This document shows, piece by piece, positions 6,455-13,275 of a stretch of 37,422 bases of DNA. Within the stretch, counting starts at the first letter, position 1. The number at the start of each line of letters is the position of its first letter. Position numbers and translations under genes: made by a program. Source of the DNA: a virus. The stretch covers positions 1-37,422 of IMG/VR virus record IMGVR_UViG_3300046457_000003, one strand, 5' to 3'. The notes under the pieces are model-generated. The model ran no database searches. It worked only from the letters and a program-made list of their open reading frames with translations, and was not told the DNA's origin.

Positions 6455-7638
6455 CGGACCACCTCCTTCAGGTTCGTGTTGCCGTCCTTGGTGACGGCGA
6501 CGATGAGGCCAGGGGCACCGGTCGTACCCTTGGCGTGCCTCCACCAGGTGCTCTCGCTCTCCATCGCCGGGGGCTGGATGAAGGTGCGGAACCCATCGGT
6601 GTCGACGTGTTCGTGGTGCAGGTGACCGGCCAGGAGGAGGTCGGCCTGATGGAAGGCGGACGCCCGGTTGAACGCCTGGCCCTTCCAGTAGTCGAAGTGC
6701 TTGCCCGGTCGGAACTGGTGACCGTGGACGTGGGCGACGACCGTGCCCGAGCACTCGACTACGACGCTCAGCTCGTCCGTGTCCGGCACGTAGAACTCGA
6801 CGTGACCGAACCGCTCGGGGCTCAGGTCGGCCGCGTCCTTGACCGCGATCAGGGACTCGGTGTCGTGGCTGTCGTCGTACCGCGTCACGCCCTTGCCGTT
6901 GATCCGGACAGCCTCACCGTGGTTGCCAGGGACGGCAGCCATCGTGAGCCGAGCGACCTTCGGCGCGAAGATGAGCAGCGCGTGGAGCATCACTCGCCGG
7001 GTCAGGCGAATCTGCTCGTTCAGCGTGAGCACCGTCCGCCAGGTGTTGGCCCCACCCTGAGAGACGAAGCCCTCGATGTGGTCACCGAGCCAGGCGATGT
7101 GCACATGCCCGATCGAGAAGCGCAGTCGGTACTGCTCCAGAAGCGCAGCCGCCTTGTTGAGGCAGTCGATCGTGCGCTCCAGGGTTCCCTCAACACCATC
7201 GCCGTCGATCTTGCCGAACTGCATGTCACCGATGGCGACGATGAAGGTGAACTCCCCGTCTGTCTGCGACACTGTCACACCCGGACCGAAGTTGTCAACG
7301 GCACGGATCAGCTCGTCCAGCGACAGAGGCTCGACGTCGAGCAGCGGGTCACGGCGCTTGAAGGTGTAGCGGTTGCTCACCCCGAGGTCGCCGTTCGCCA
7401 TGGTCCACTCGCCAGAGCGGAAGCCGGTAGCGATCCACAGCTCGGGGTCCTCGCCCTTCGAGCGGAGGTAGTCCGCAGCCGCGCTCTCGTCCACCTCGTC
7501 CGGCAGACCTCGCACCGTCACCGCAGCGACGTCGCCCTGCACCTCGATCTGACGAGTGAAGTCCTTCTCAGGGTTGGTCTTGCGGGCAGGGACGCTCGGT
7601 CCGACAGGCTTCTTCAGGAGCTCATCCTTCAGTGACAC
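6451..7638 (-). CDS. Calcineurin-like metallophosphoesterase
   Basis: 395 residues from GTG 7638 with GAAGGAG upstream. The two-metal phosphoesterase motifs appear in order: GDMQFG (Asp138), WLGDHIEG (Asp186), PGNHGE (Asn239-His240), AHVHGH (about 302-307) and GHLHHEH (His339/His341). An N-terminal 130 residues (LPDEVDESAAADYLRSKGED and following) precede the catalytic domain and are not part of it. The family includes SbcD/Mre11 nucleases and DNA phosphatases. Its place in the replication block suggests a DNA-processing role, but substrate is not shown. Its start lies inside the end of the preceding 69-aa gene by 17 bases. Confidence 0.88.
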   Translation of the reverse strand: MSLKDELLKKPVGPSVPARKTNPEKDFTRQIEVQGDVAAVTVRGLPDEVDESAAADYLRSKGEDPELWIATGFRSGEWTMANGDLGVSNRYTFKRRDPLLDVEPLSLDELIRAVDNFGPGVTVSQTDGEFTFIVAIGDMQFGKIDGDGVEGTLERTIDCLNKAAALLEQYRLRFSIGHVHIAWLGDHIEGFVSQGGANTWRTVLTLNEQIRLTRRVMLHALLIFAPKVARLTMAAVPGNHGEAVRINGKGVTRYDDSHDTESLIAVKDAADLSPERFGHVEFYVPDTDELSVVVECSGTVVAHVHGHQFRPGKHFDYWKGQAFNRASAFHQADLLLAGHLHHEHVDTDGFRTFIQPPAMESESTWWRHAKGTTGAPGLIVAVTKDGNTNLKEVVR

Positions 7639-7831
7639 GGTTCAGACTCCTTCGGTAGGTACGGATCGTGGAAGCCGAGACGTCGTGTCCGTACTTCCGC
7701 AGCGTCGTGGCCAGCCAGTCGGCTGACGTACCTCCGTAGAGGTGGTCGAAGAACAGGTCCCGCTCGCGCTCACCCAGCTTCTGCCAGATGAGCGCGATCG
7801 AGGGGAACCTGTCGGTTCCAGGGAGGGCCAC
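7622..7831 (-). CDS. Small HTH-like hypothetical protein (69 aa)
   Basis: GTG 7831 overlaps the upstream TAG by one base (TAGTG). The protein reads (M)ALPGTDRFPSIALIWQKLGE, then RERDLFFDHLYGGTSADWLA and a C-terminal HDVSASTIRTYRRSLNRV, which looks like a helix-turn-helix recognition helix. No family recognised; a small DNA-binding regulator or recruitment protein is plausible. Part of the tight early operon. Confidence 0.65.
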   Translation of the reverse strand: MALPGTDRFPSIALIWQKLGERERDLFFDHLYGGTSADWLATTLRKYGHDVSASTIRTYRRSLNRVTEG

Positions 7832-7980
7832 TACTGGATGGCCCCGCTTCCGATCATCAGGGTGATCAGGTCGAAGGCTTCCTCCGAGGAGAAGCCCTCC
7901 TTGATCAGCTCGGTGCGGAGATCGCCCAGCACGGTGGACAGTCGCTTGACGTCCGAGAAGGGGTCCTGGCTCGCAGCCAT
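7831..7980 (-). CDS. Small hypothetical protein (49 aa)
   Basis: ATG 7980 overlaps the previous TGA by one base and the stop TAG overlaps the next GTG, so it is embedded in a coupled run of genes. Sequence starts MAASQDPFSDVKRLSTVLGD and continues LRTELIKEGFSSEEAFDLIT, ending LMIGSGAIQ. Two predicted helices; no function recognised. Confidence 0.65.
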   Translation of the reverse strand: MAASQDPFSDVKRLSTVLGDLRTELIKEGFSSEEAFDLITLMIGSGAIQ

Positions 7981-8318
7981 CAGACACCGTCCAGGGAAGC
8001 CACAGCGGCGACAGCCTGAGCGGCCAGGAGGATCAGCGCCTCGCGCCGGTCGGCGTCCGTCGTGGCAGCGCCAGCCGCGTGAGCGTCCTCGACCAGGAGG
8101 CCGTCGACCCCGAGGTGGCCGAGCTCCGATCGGGACTGGTTGATGACGCTCCAGCGGTGCTCCTGCTCCGCGTGGTACGCCTGCCCCGACTCGACCACCC
8201 GACCACCCACGAAGCGCAGGTCGTCGTAGTCGTCGGCCTTCGCCTTGACCTCGTTCAGGATGGCGGTCAGCGGGTTCGCCTTGCGGGTCTTCTTCGTGGT
8301 CTCAGTCGTCTCAGTCAC
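7980..8318 (-). CDS. Hypothetical protein (112 aa)
   Basis: GTG 8318 overlaps the primase stop (GTGA). The start is Thr/Lys-rich (MTETTETTKKTRKANPLTAI), the middle mixed (DDYDDLRFVGGRVVESGQAY) and the end alanine-rich and helical (EALILLAAQAVAAVASLDGV). No catalytic motif is apparent and I do not recognise the family. It follows the primase genes and may be an accessory replication protein. Confidence 0.7.
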   Translation of the reverse strand: MTETTETTKKTRKANPLTAILNEVKAKADDYDDLRFVGGRVVESGQAYHAEQEHRWSVINQSRSELGHLGVDGLLVEDAHAAGAATTDADRREALILLAAQAVAAVASLDGV

Positions 8319-8980
8319 TCCGAGTCCTCCTTCTTGATCAGTGCGTACAGGGCGTCAGCCCCGCCCTTCAGGTACGTGTCAGTTACATCTCCGTCTCGCA
8401 GGCGCACGCCCTTGGCAGAGCGCAGCGAGCGGGTGATCTTGGCGACGAGCTCAGCTCCAGCGTCGTCCGGGTCACCGAAGACCCAGACGCGGTTGAAGCC
8501 AGCGAGCATCCGTCGGTAGTGGTTGCGCCAGCCCTGTGCGCCAGGGACAGCGACAGCCGGGATGCCGATCATGTTCAGGACCATCGCGTCGAACTCGCCC
8601 TCGGTGACAGCGATCTCGGTGTCAGCCCGGTGGACAGCGCCCACGTTGAACATGCGGGGCGGCTCGTCCTTCATGCCCATGTACTTGCCGTGACCGAAGT
8701 CGCGGTGGTTGTGCTCCTGGATGCAGCGGAAGCGCATCGAGAGCGGCTTGCCGTTCCGGTCCAGGTAGGGGATCGCGAGGAAGCCTCGGAACCTCTCATG
8801 CCCTGGGAACGGATCAGCTACGACGCCAACGCGGTTGGTAACTGCCGCCGTTCGATCGAGGCCCCGACCCACCAGGTACCTTGCGGCTTCCGCCGTAACG
8901 GCTGCCTCGTAGCTCGCTGTCGCTTCTTCCAGAGCTTCCCTCTGGGAGGCCGAGAGTGGTTGCAACGGTTCGTGCTCCAC
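8315..8980 (-). CDS. DNA primase, TOPRIM (catalytic) part
   Basis: Synthesises RNA primers. 221 residues with an N-terminal helical segment (ASQREALEEATASYEAAVTA, YLVGRGLDRTAAV) typical of the region just before the DnaG core, then the TOPRIM fold: TEGEFDA (Glu127/Glu129) and VWVFGDPDDAG (Asp170/Asp172). The zinc-binding part is in the preceding, overlapping gene in another frame. GTG 8980 lies inside that gene, with AAGGAGGGG ten bases upstream, giving a 167-base overlap. No C-terminal helicase domain is present. Confidence 0.87.
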   Translation of the reverse strand: MEHEPLQPLSASQREALEEATASYEAAVTAEAARYLVGRGLDRTAAVTNRVGVVADPFPGHERFRGFLAIPYLDRNGKPLSMRFRCIQEHNHRDFGHGKYMGMKDEPPRMFNVGAVHRADTEIAVTEGEFDAMVLNMIGIPAVAVPGAQGWRNHYRRMLAGFNRVWVFGDPDDAGAELVAKITRSLRSAKGVRLRDGDVTDTYLKGGADALYALIKKEDSE

Positions 8981-9251
8981 GGAAGTCTGTCCCCTCCTTC
9001 AACATGATCATCGTGTAACTGTCGCCGCCTTCTCCGCAGGAGTGGCAGCGCCAGAGCCCCTTGTCCGTGTTGTAGGACATCGAGGGTGTGTGGTCTTCGT
9101 GCAAGGGGCAGCGCCCCATCCCGGTCGCACGCTCCGGGTTGAAGTCGATCTCGTAGTGGTCGAAGACCGCCGAGAGCTCGGGCTTGCTGTCGTCGTCGTT
9201 GTCCCAGCTCCTGCCCTTCGGCTTGCTGGGCTCTCGCCACTGGATGGCCAC
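8814..9251 (-). CDS. DNA primase, CHC2 zinc-binding part
   Basis: 145 residues from GTG 9251 (TAGTG overlap, GGAGG upstream). Cys48-x2-His51 and Cys69-x2-Cys72 in GRCPLHEDHTPS and LWRCHSCGEGGD form the CHC2 zinc ribbon that binds template DNA in DnaG-type primases. Sequence stays primase-like to about GLPE (residue 103). The last 40 residues are a Gly/Ser/Arg-rich tail read opposite the helical start of the TOPRIM gene in the +1 frame. The two products may work as a pair, or be joined by frameshifting. Confidence 0.85.
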   Translation of the reverse strand: MAIQWREPSKPKGRSWDNDDDSKPELSAVFDHYEIDFNPERATGMGRCPLHEDHTPSMSYNTDKGLWRCHSCGEGGDSYTMIMLKEGTDFRGARTVATTLGLPEGSSGRSDSELRGSRYGGSRKVPGGSGPRSNGGSYQPRWRRS

Positions 9252-9400
9252 TACACCTCCACGTCGTAGAACTCCTCGACCGCGAGGATCACGTCCATGT
9301 CTGAGTCGGGGTCTTCGATGAAGGCGAAGAACGCCTCGGTCTCATCGGCGAGCTGATCGCGTTCCGCCTGGGTCATGTCCCAGCCCATGAAGCCGATCAC
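9251..9400 (-). CDS. Small acidic hypothetical protein (49 aa)
   Basis: GTG 9400 overlaps the resolvase stop (GTGA) and its TAG overlaps the primase GTG. The product is very acidic: (M)IGFMGWDMTQAERDQLADET, then EAFFAFIEDPDSDMDVILAV. High Asp/Glu content and small size recall phage DNA mimics or inhibitors of host nucleases, but that is only a composition argument. No family recognised. Confidence 0.68.
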   Translation of the reverse strand: MIGFMGWDMTQAERDQLADETEAFFAFIEDPDSDMDVILAVEEFYDVEV

Positions 9401-9759
9401 TCGGGGTCCAGACCGAAGTACCGCTCGACCGTGGTGATGATGTACGCCTTGCGCCAGGGCTTGCGGTACGCCTTCACGATCACGACGCCGTCGACCTTGT
9501 CGGGGTCCAGGCCCCGGTGCTGGGCGAAGTGACCGACCTCGGTCTCCATCTCCCGCACGAAGGTGTTGGCGTCCATCTTCGCGTTCTTCGCTTCGACTAC
9601 CAGGTAGGTGCCGTCGCCGTTCCGGATGACCAGGTCACCCTCGTCCTCGCTGCCGTTCAGGTGCAGGTGCTCGATGTCCTTGCCGACGAGGCGGAACTTG
9701 TTCTTCAACTCGTTCTCCCACTCGGCACCCTTCTTCTTGTTCCTGACGGGGTTGCTCAC
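9397..9759 (-). CDS. Holliday junction resolvase-like nuclease (PD-(D/E)XK fold)
   Basis: 120 residues. KKKGAEWENEL (Glu15), DEGDLVIRNG (Asp42) and LVVEAKNAKMD (Glu56-x-Lys58) form the Hjc-like PD-(D/E)XK active site, and the length fits archaeal-type and phage resolvases. It would trim branched DNA during replication or packaging. GTG 9759 with GGGAG about ten bases upstream; first gene after a tetraloop hairpin and the 20-bp repeat, so it may have its own promoter. A VRR-Nuc type nuclease is the closest alternative. Confidence 0.8.
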   Translation of the reverse strand: MSNPVRNKKKGAEWENELKNKFRLVGKDIEHLHLNGSEDEGDLVIRNGDGTYLVVEAKNAKMDANTFVREMETEVGHFAQHRGLDPDKVDGVVIVKAYRKPWRKAYIITTVERYFGLDPE

Positions 9760-9778
9760 ACTCTCACACTCCCTTCAA

Positions 9779-9807
9779 GGAGAGGCGACCTTGCGGTCGC
9801 CCTCTCC
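9779..9807 (-). terminator. Hairpin with GCAA loop upstream of the resolvase gene
   Basis: GGAGAGGCGACC (9779-9790) pairs with 9795-9807, with one bulged C, around TTGC, which reads GCAA (a GNRA loop) on the minus strand. It lies between the helicase gene and the resolvase gene and is the second member of the hairpin plus repeat cassette also seen at 5282-5345. Confidence 0.7.
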
Positions 9808-9812
9808 GTCTT

Positions 9813-9832
9813 CGTACACAGTAACACACTCA
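9813..9832 (-). repeat. 20-bp intergenic repeat, copy 2
   Basis: Identical to 5326-5345. On the minus strand it starts with the helicase stop TGA and continues GTGTGTTACTGTGTACG. A diverged third version lies at 11176-11194, again beginning at a stop codon and followed by a hairpin. Confidence 0.75.
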
Positions 9833-10726
9833 GCTCCCGAAGGACAGGTTCTCCAGCGCCGTAGTCGGCGTCCATCCAGAACCGGCAGGAGCGGGGGTGT
9901 TCGGCTGGCTCGTCTTGGCCATGACCTCCAGCTTGGAGAAGCGCGTCACCTCGGGGTGGCAGCGCATCATGGCGTAGCTACGAGCAGTGGGGTCACACGG
10001 ACCCATGCGCTGCTTCACGCAGGCGACCCGGTACTCCAGGCTGGTCGGGTCGAGAGCGACCGTCAGGGACAGCTCGGGCTTCTCGGAGAGACCGCCCTTC
10101 ACCTGGTCGCGGGACGGGGGAGCCCACGGGTCGCTCTTGGCTTCCCAGCTCTTGTCGCTCGCGTGGTGAAGGATGATGACCGTCGCGCCGGTAGCACGGG
10201 CCAGCTCGGTCGCGTTGGACATGACCGCCATCTGCTCGGTGTAGTCCGACTCCGCGCCCTCGAAGTCCATCAGGTTGTCGAACACGATGACCTCGGGGTA
10301 GGCATCCCACAGCTCGACGTAGGCTTCCAGCTCCTCATCGACGGCGCGCCAGGTGATGGGCGATCCGAAGCTGAAGGTGATGTTCGAGTGGGACAGTGCG
10401 TCGATGTAGCCCTGACGGTGCTTGCCGCCCTGGGCCATGCCAGCCTCGACCATCTCGGTCGTGTCTCCAGTCGCCATCGAGGCGAGACGCGAGGACGCCG
10501 TGAAGGCGCTCATGTCAGCGGAGAAGTACAGGCTGGGCAGGTTCATCGACGCCACCCAGAACAGAGCGAAGCCGGACTTCTGTGTGCCGGATCGACCGGC
10601 GATCATGATGACCTCACCATGCCGGGGGCGAACGCCCTTCTGGTACAGGGCCTCGAACGCCTCAACACGGGGGAGCTCGCGTCCCGACTCCGCGTGAAGC
10701 GACAGGGACCTTCCAGGGGTGAGCAC
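9830..10726 (-). CDS. RecA-fold replicative helicase/ATPase (DnaB/RadA-like)
   Basis: 298 residues from GTG 10726, which overlaps the deaminase TAG (TAGTG) and has AGAGGAGA upstream. Walker A is AGRSGTQKS (43-51), Walker B EVIVFDNLMD (Asp150), followed by IILHHASDKSWEAK, the sensor region of the DnaB/RadA family, and a C-terminal substrate-loop region. There is no N-terminal primase-interaction domain, so it is a short, single-domain version as in many phages. It would unwind DNA at the fork together with the separately encoded primase. Confidence 0.85.
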   Translation of the reverse strand: MLTPGRSLSLHAESGRELPRVEAFEALYQKGVRPRHGEVIMIAGRSGTQKSGFALFWVASMNLPSLYFSADMSAFTASSRLASMATGDTTEMVEAGMAQGGKHRQGYIDALSHSNITFSFGSPITWRAVDEELEAYVELWDAYPEVIVFDNLMDFEGAESDYTEQMAVMSNATELARATGATVIILHHASDKSWEAKSDPWAPPSRDQVKGGLSEKPELSLTVALDPTSLEYRVACVKQRMGPCDPTARSYAMMRCHPEVTRFSKLEVMAKTSQPNTPAPAGSGWTPTTALENLSFGS

Positions 10727-11118
10727 TACTTGTCTCCTCTCACGACCACGCGCTTGATGCCAGCGGCGTTGATCAGGGTCTGGCACGCAGGGCAGGGAGC
10801 CCGCGTCACGTACAGGGTTGCGCCGGACAGCTCGACAGGGTCGGCGTGCTCGATCGCGTTGCGCTCAGCGTGTGTCGCCGGGCAGTTCGAGTAGTCGCTG
10901 TTCGCCGCGACCTCCTCGTAGGACAGCCGCCCTCTCGGACAGTTGCCCGCAGTGGCACATCCAGGGATGCCAGCGATCAGGCCGTTGTAGCCCACGCTCA
11001 GCACCCGGTGAGACCGGCTCAGCAGGACAGCTCCCACCTGCGATCTCGAACAGTCAGCTCGGGTTGCCACCGCCTCAGCGATGGTCAGTGCCCAGTCGTC
11101 CCAGCTCGGTCGGTTCAC
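10726..11118 (-). CDS. Deoxycytidylate (dCMP) deaminase
   Basis: Converts dCMP to dUMP, the substrate of ThyX. 130 residues. Zinc ligand and proton shuttle HAERNA (His83, Glu85) and PCPAC (Cys109, Cys112) are intact. An extra CATAGNCPRG / SNCPATHAE insertion fits the second structural zinc of the dCMP deaminase group. GTG 11118 is chosen because AGGAGG lies five bases upstream; the open frame extends to 11181 without a better start. Preceded by a strong hairpin. Confidence 0.93.
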   Translation of the reverse strand: MNRPSWDDWALTIAEAVATRADCSRSQVGAVLLSRSHRVLSVGYNGLIAGIPGCATAGNCPRGRLSYEEVAANSDYSNCPATHAERNAIEHADPVELSGATLYVTRAPCPACQTLINAAGIKRVVVRGDK

Positions 11119-11144
11119 AGGCACCTCCTCTCTCACTGCCCCAA

Positions 11145-11170
11145 GGGGGCCGCCCCGTAGGACGACCCCC
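11145..11170 (-). terminator. 11-bp hairpin with UACG loop upstream of the deaminase gene
   Basis: Minus-strand RNA pairs 11170-11160 with 11155-11145 (five G-C, then mixed pairs with two U-G wobbles) around UACG (11159-11156). The wobbles fit the minus-strand transcript. It lies between the SSB-like gene and dCMP deaminase and is followed by GGCAGTGAGAGAGGAGG, close to the leader after the 5282 hairpin. Confidence 0.75.
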
Positions 11171-11191
11171 GCAGTGGTCACACAGTCACAC

Positions 11192-11623
11192 TCAGTCGAA
11201 GTCGGGCGCAGCGTCGAGCGCCGCGTTCACCTCGGCCTCGCGCTTGGTCGCGTAGTCGATGACCTTCTGCTGAGCAGCGCGCTCAGCCTGACGCCACACC
11301 CACGCGGGGTAGGCACCCGGCTTCTTGGCCGGGATCTGGGCCAGGGTCACGATGGTGGCACCACCGACGATCGCCTCCAGGTCACGGGCGAGGACCGTCT
11401 GCTCGATGCGCTGGCCCTTGGCGATCTCCGGGCGACCGGCGTCGAGGTCGGCCTGCGTCTTGAAGACGGAGATGTCGGCGAGGACGGAGTCCTTCGGACC
11501 GTTCGGGGTCGGGCGCTGCCTGTCGAACTGCTTGACCTCGATGAGGATCGCGACCGCGTCCACGTTGTCCTTCGGCTTGAACCAGCCGCCGCCCTGGGTG
11601 GGGATGTCCATGAAGTTCAGCAC
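11192..11623 (-). CDS. Hypothetical early protein (143 aa), possibly ssDNA-binding
   Basis: GTG 11623 has AAGGAG nine bases upstream. The protein starts (M)LNFMDIPTQGGGWFKP, has beta-rich stretches (AVAILIEVKQFD, SVLADISVFKT, QTVLARDLEAIVGGATIVTL) and ends in a helix and an acidic tip DAAPDFD. A beta-barrel-like pattern plus acidic C-terminus would suit an SSB analogue, as would its place beside recombination and replication genes. That is inference; no family is recognised. The first eight residues resemble those of the RecB-like nuclease encoded two genes upstream. Confidence 0.75.
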   Translation of the reverse strand: MLNFMDIPTQGGGWFKPKDNVDAVAILIEVKQFDRQRPTPNGPKDSVLADISVFKTQADLDAGRPEIAKGQRIEQTVLARDLEAIVGGATIVTLAQIPAKKPGAYPAWVWRQAERAAQQKVIDYATKREAEVNAALDAAPDFD

Positions 11624-11688
11624 TGTGTTGTTCTCCTTCGTTCGGTGAGTCTGTTACTCGGTGTCTGTTGGGGTGGGTGGAGCTGGTA

Positions 11689-12174
11689 CTACGCGGCGCT
11701 GAGCGCCTTGCCCTTCGCCTTCCACGCGGCCATCACAGCCGGGTCAGCGAAGAAGTTCTGGTTCTCGGCCCACAGTCGCTTCAGACCAGCGACGTCGCTC
11801 TGCTTCTCGATCTCGCCGAGGATGTAGGCGTTCGGGTCTTCAGCAGGCTGAGCTGCCGGGGGAGTGGCCGCTCCGCTTCCGACTGCCGCCCACGGGTCTC
11901 CGCTGGGAGCCGATGCAGCCGGTGCCGGGTCAGGGCCAGCCTCGCTCGGGGGGATGATCGTCCCACCCAGGAAGCGGGCGATGTTGCCCTTGCCGTGGGC
12001 CAGGCTGGTGACCTCCACCACCAGCTCGCTGAGCGTCAGCTCAGTCACACTGTCACGCATGAGGCCGAAGTAGGAGATGATGTCCTCGCGGACCTCGTCC
12101 GTTCCGCCCTTGAAGACCGCCCAGGTCTCCTCGTAGCCCTTGCCGTACTTGATGGTGACGGTCAGTTCCCTCAC
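11689..12174 (-). CDS. Hypothetical early protein (161 aa)
   Basis: GTG 12174 with AGGAG nine bases upstream, first gene after a strong promoter at 12242-12214. An N-terminal folded part (MRELTVTIKYGKGYEETWAV and EDIISYFGLMRDSVTELTLS) is followed by a long Pro/Ala/Ser-rich linker (about 76-113) and a C-terminal helical part (ILGEIEKQSDVAGLKRLWAE, DPAVMAAWKAKGKALSAA). The domain-linker-domain layout suggests a protein that tethers partners. Placed between a RecB-like nuclease and an SSB-like protein, a recombination or replication role is likely, but the family is not recognised. Confidence 0.75.
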   Translation of the reverse strand: MRELTVTIKYGKGYEETWAVFKGGTDEVREDIISYFGLMRDSVTELTLSELVVEVTSLAHGKGNIARFLGGTIIPPSEAGPDPAPAASAPSGDPWAAVGSGAATPPAAQPAEDPNAYILGEIEKQSDVAGLKRLWAENQNFFADPAVMAAWKAKGKALSAA

Positions 12175-12213
12175 GCTGTTGTGCTCCTCTCGTTGTTCTC
12201 TCTGTCGTGGTAC

Positions 12214-12242
12214 AAGTTACACGATCCGGAGCTTGGTGTCAA
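12214..12242 (-). promoter_or_regulatory. Strong sigma-70/HrdB-type promoter
   Basis: On the minus strand TTGACA (12242-12237), 17 bases, TAACTT (12219-12214), about 40 bases before the 161-aa gene. A consensus -35 and good spacing make it the best promoter in the window; it would drive the replication block. The -10 lies within the repeated motif GTGTAACTTGTACCA. Confidence 0.72.
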
Positions 12243-12306
12243 CCTCGCGGTTCTTGCGACTTGCGCTTCAGCTCGTCGCTTCCGCGTCGCTCTGACTTGG
12301 TACAAG

Positions 12307-13275
12307 TTACACAGCTTCGGCGGAAGAAGCAAGCTCGTTCTCCGTGACCTGCGTCACGAACGGCTTCATCGCACCACGGGTGCTGCGCGCCTTGCGGATC
12401 TGAAGCGCGAGCTGGGCCAAGGCCCACCCGATGTTCAGGTCCACCCAGTACAGGTCACACTGTCCCGTGCCAGCAGGCAGGTGGACGATGATGCCCCAGT
12501 CCTGGTTCACCTCGGGGAGCGGGCTGTACGCCTTCTCCGCCTCGGCTGCGTCGACCGCCACCTTCTTCCATGCGGCCAGGGCCTTCTTGTCCTGGTGGTC
12601 CACAGGGAACTTCGTGTGGTCGTACTTCTCTCCTCGCGAGTAGATCGCGAGCTGGCTCGCCATCTTCAGCGCCCCGTACTCGACGGACCCTGTCTTCAGG
12701 TCGCCGATGAACAGGCCCGAGATGGGCTTGCCGTCCGGGCCAGGCCCGTCGTACTCGTAGGTGCGGTCGAAGGTGCCACCGACGTTGAGCTCGTTCACTA
12801 CCACGAACTGCTCGACGGCATGGACCTTCAGCACCGACGTGGCCAGCATGTAGCCCATCATGTCCTCGACGTCCACCTGCGGCGTACCGAAGGGGAGCGG
12901 CTTGCCCGCGTCCACGTACTCGGACAGCGTGTGAAGGTGGGTGCCCTTCTCCCGCTTGTCGTTCGCGCCGCTGATGTCGACGGCACGCTCAGCGAGACCG
13001 TCCAGCTTGCGCTTGTCGTCCTTGTCGTTGGGGTCCAGCTCGCGGATGGCGTCGAGCAGGGCCGGGTTCTTGGCCAGCCCCACTCCCACCATGCGCTTGC
13101 CCCAGTTGATCAGGTTCGACTTGTCCTCGATGCAGTCGATGAACGTCGTCGTCCTGGTGTGTCCGACCGGCTTGCCGCCAGCCTTCGGCACGATGAGCGG
13201 GCGATCCCACCCGTCACGCGGAACCGACTGGTTCGGGTGAGTCTGGTTCGGGATCTCCATGAAGTTCAGGGTCAA
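12307..13275 (-). CDS. RecB/Cas4-like PD-(D/E)XK exonuclease
   Basis: 322 residues. GTHLHTLSEY (His113/His115), VGGTFDRTYE (Asp170), FIGDLKTGS (Asp192-x-Lys194) and a downstream Gln208 in MASQLAIYS follow the RecB/Cas4/lambda-exo nuclease order. It probably processes DNA ends for phage recombination. The only start that keeps the N-terminus is TTG 13275, with GGAGG nine bases upstream; it would begin (M)TLNFMEIP. That start lies 62 bases inside the end of the preceding gene in another frame. An ATG at residue 6 is the alternative. Confidence 0.85.
   Translation of the reverse strand: MTLNFMEIPNQTHPNQSVPRDGWDRPLIVPKAGGKPVGHTRTTTFIDCIEDKSNLINWGKRMVGVGLAKNPALLDAIRELDPNDKDDKRKLDGLAERAVDISGANDKREKGTHLHTLSEYVDAGKPLPFGTPQVDVEDMMGYMLATSVLKVHAVEQFVVVNELNVGGTFDRTYEYDGPGPDGKPISGLFIGDLKTGSVEYGALKMASQLAIYSRGEKYDHTKFPVDHQDKKALAAWKKVAVDAAEAEKAYSPLPEVNQDWGIIVHLPAGTGQCDLYWVDLNIGWALAQLALQIRKARSTRGAMKPFVTQVTENELASSAEAV

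Noticed and set aside
6455-6754. N-terminal extension of the sigma region 2-like gene to 6754
   Set aside because: It would overlap the phosphoesterase by 300 bases with low-complexity Arg/Pro sequence; GTG 6454 has AAGGAGG and the usual GTGA junction.
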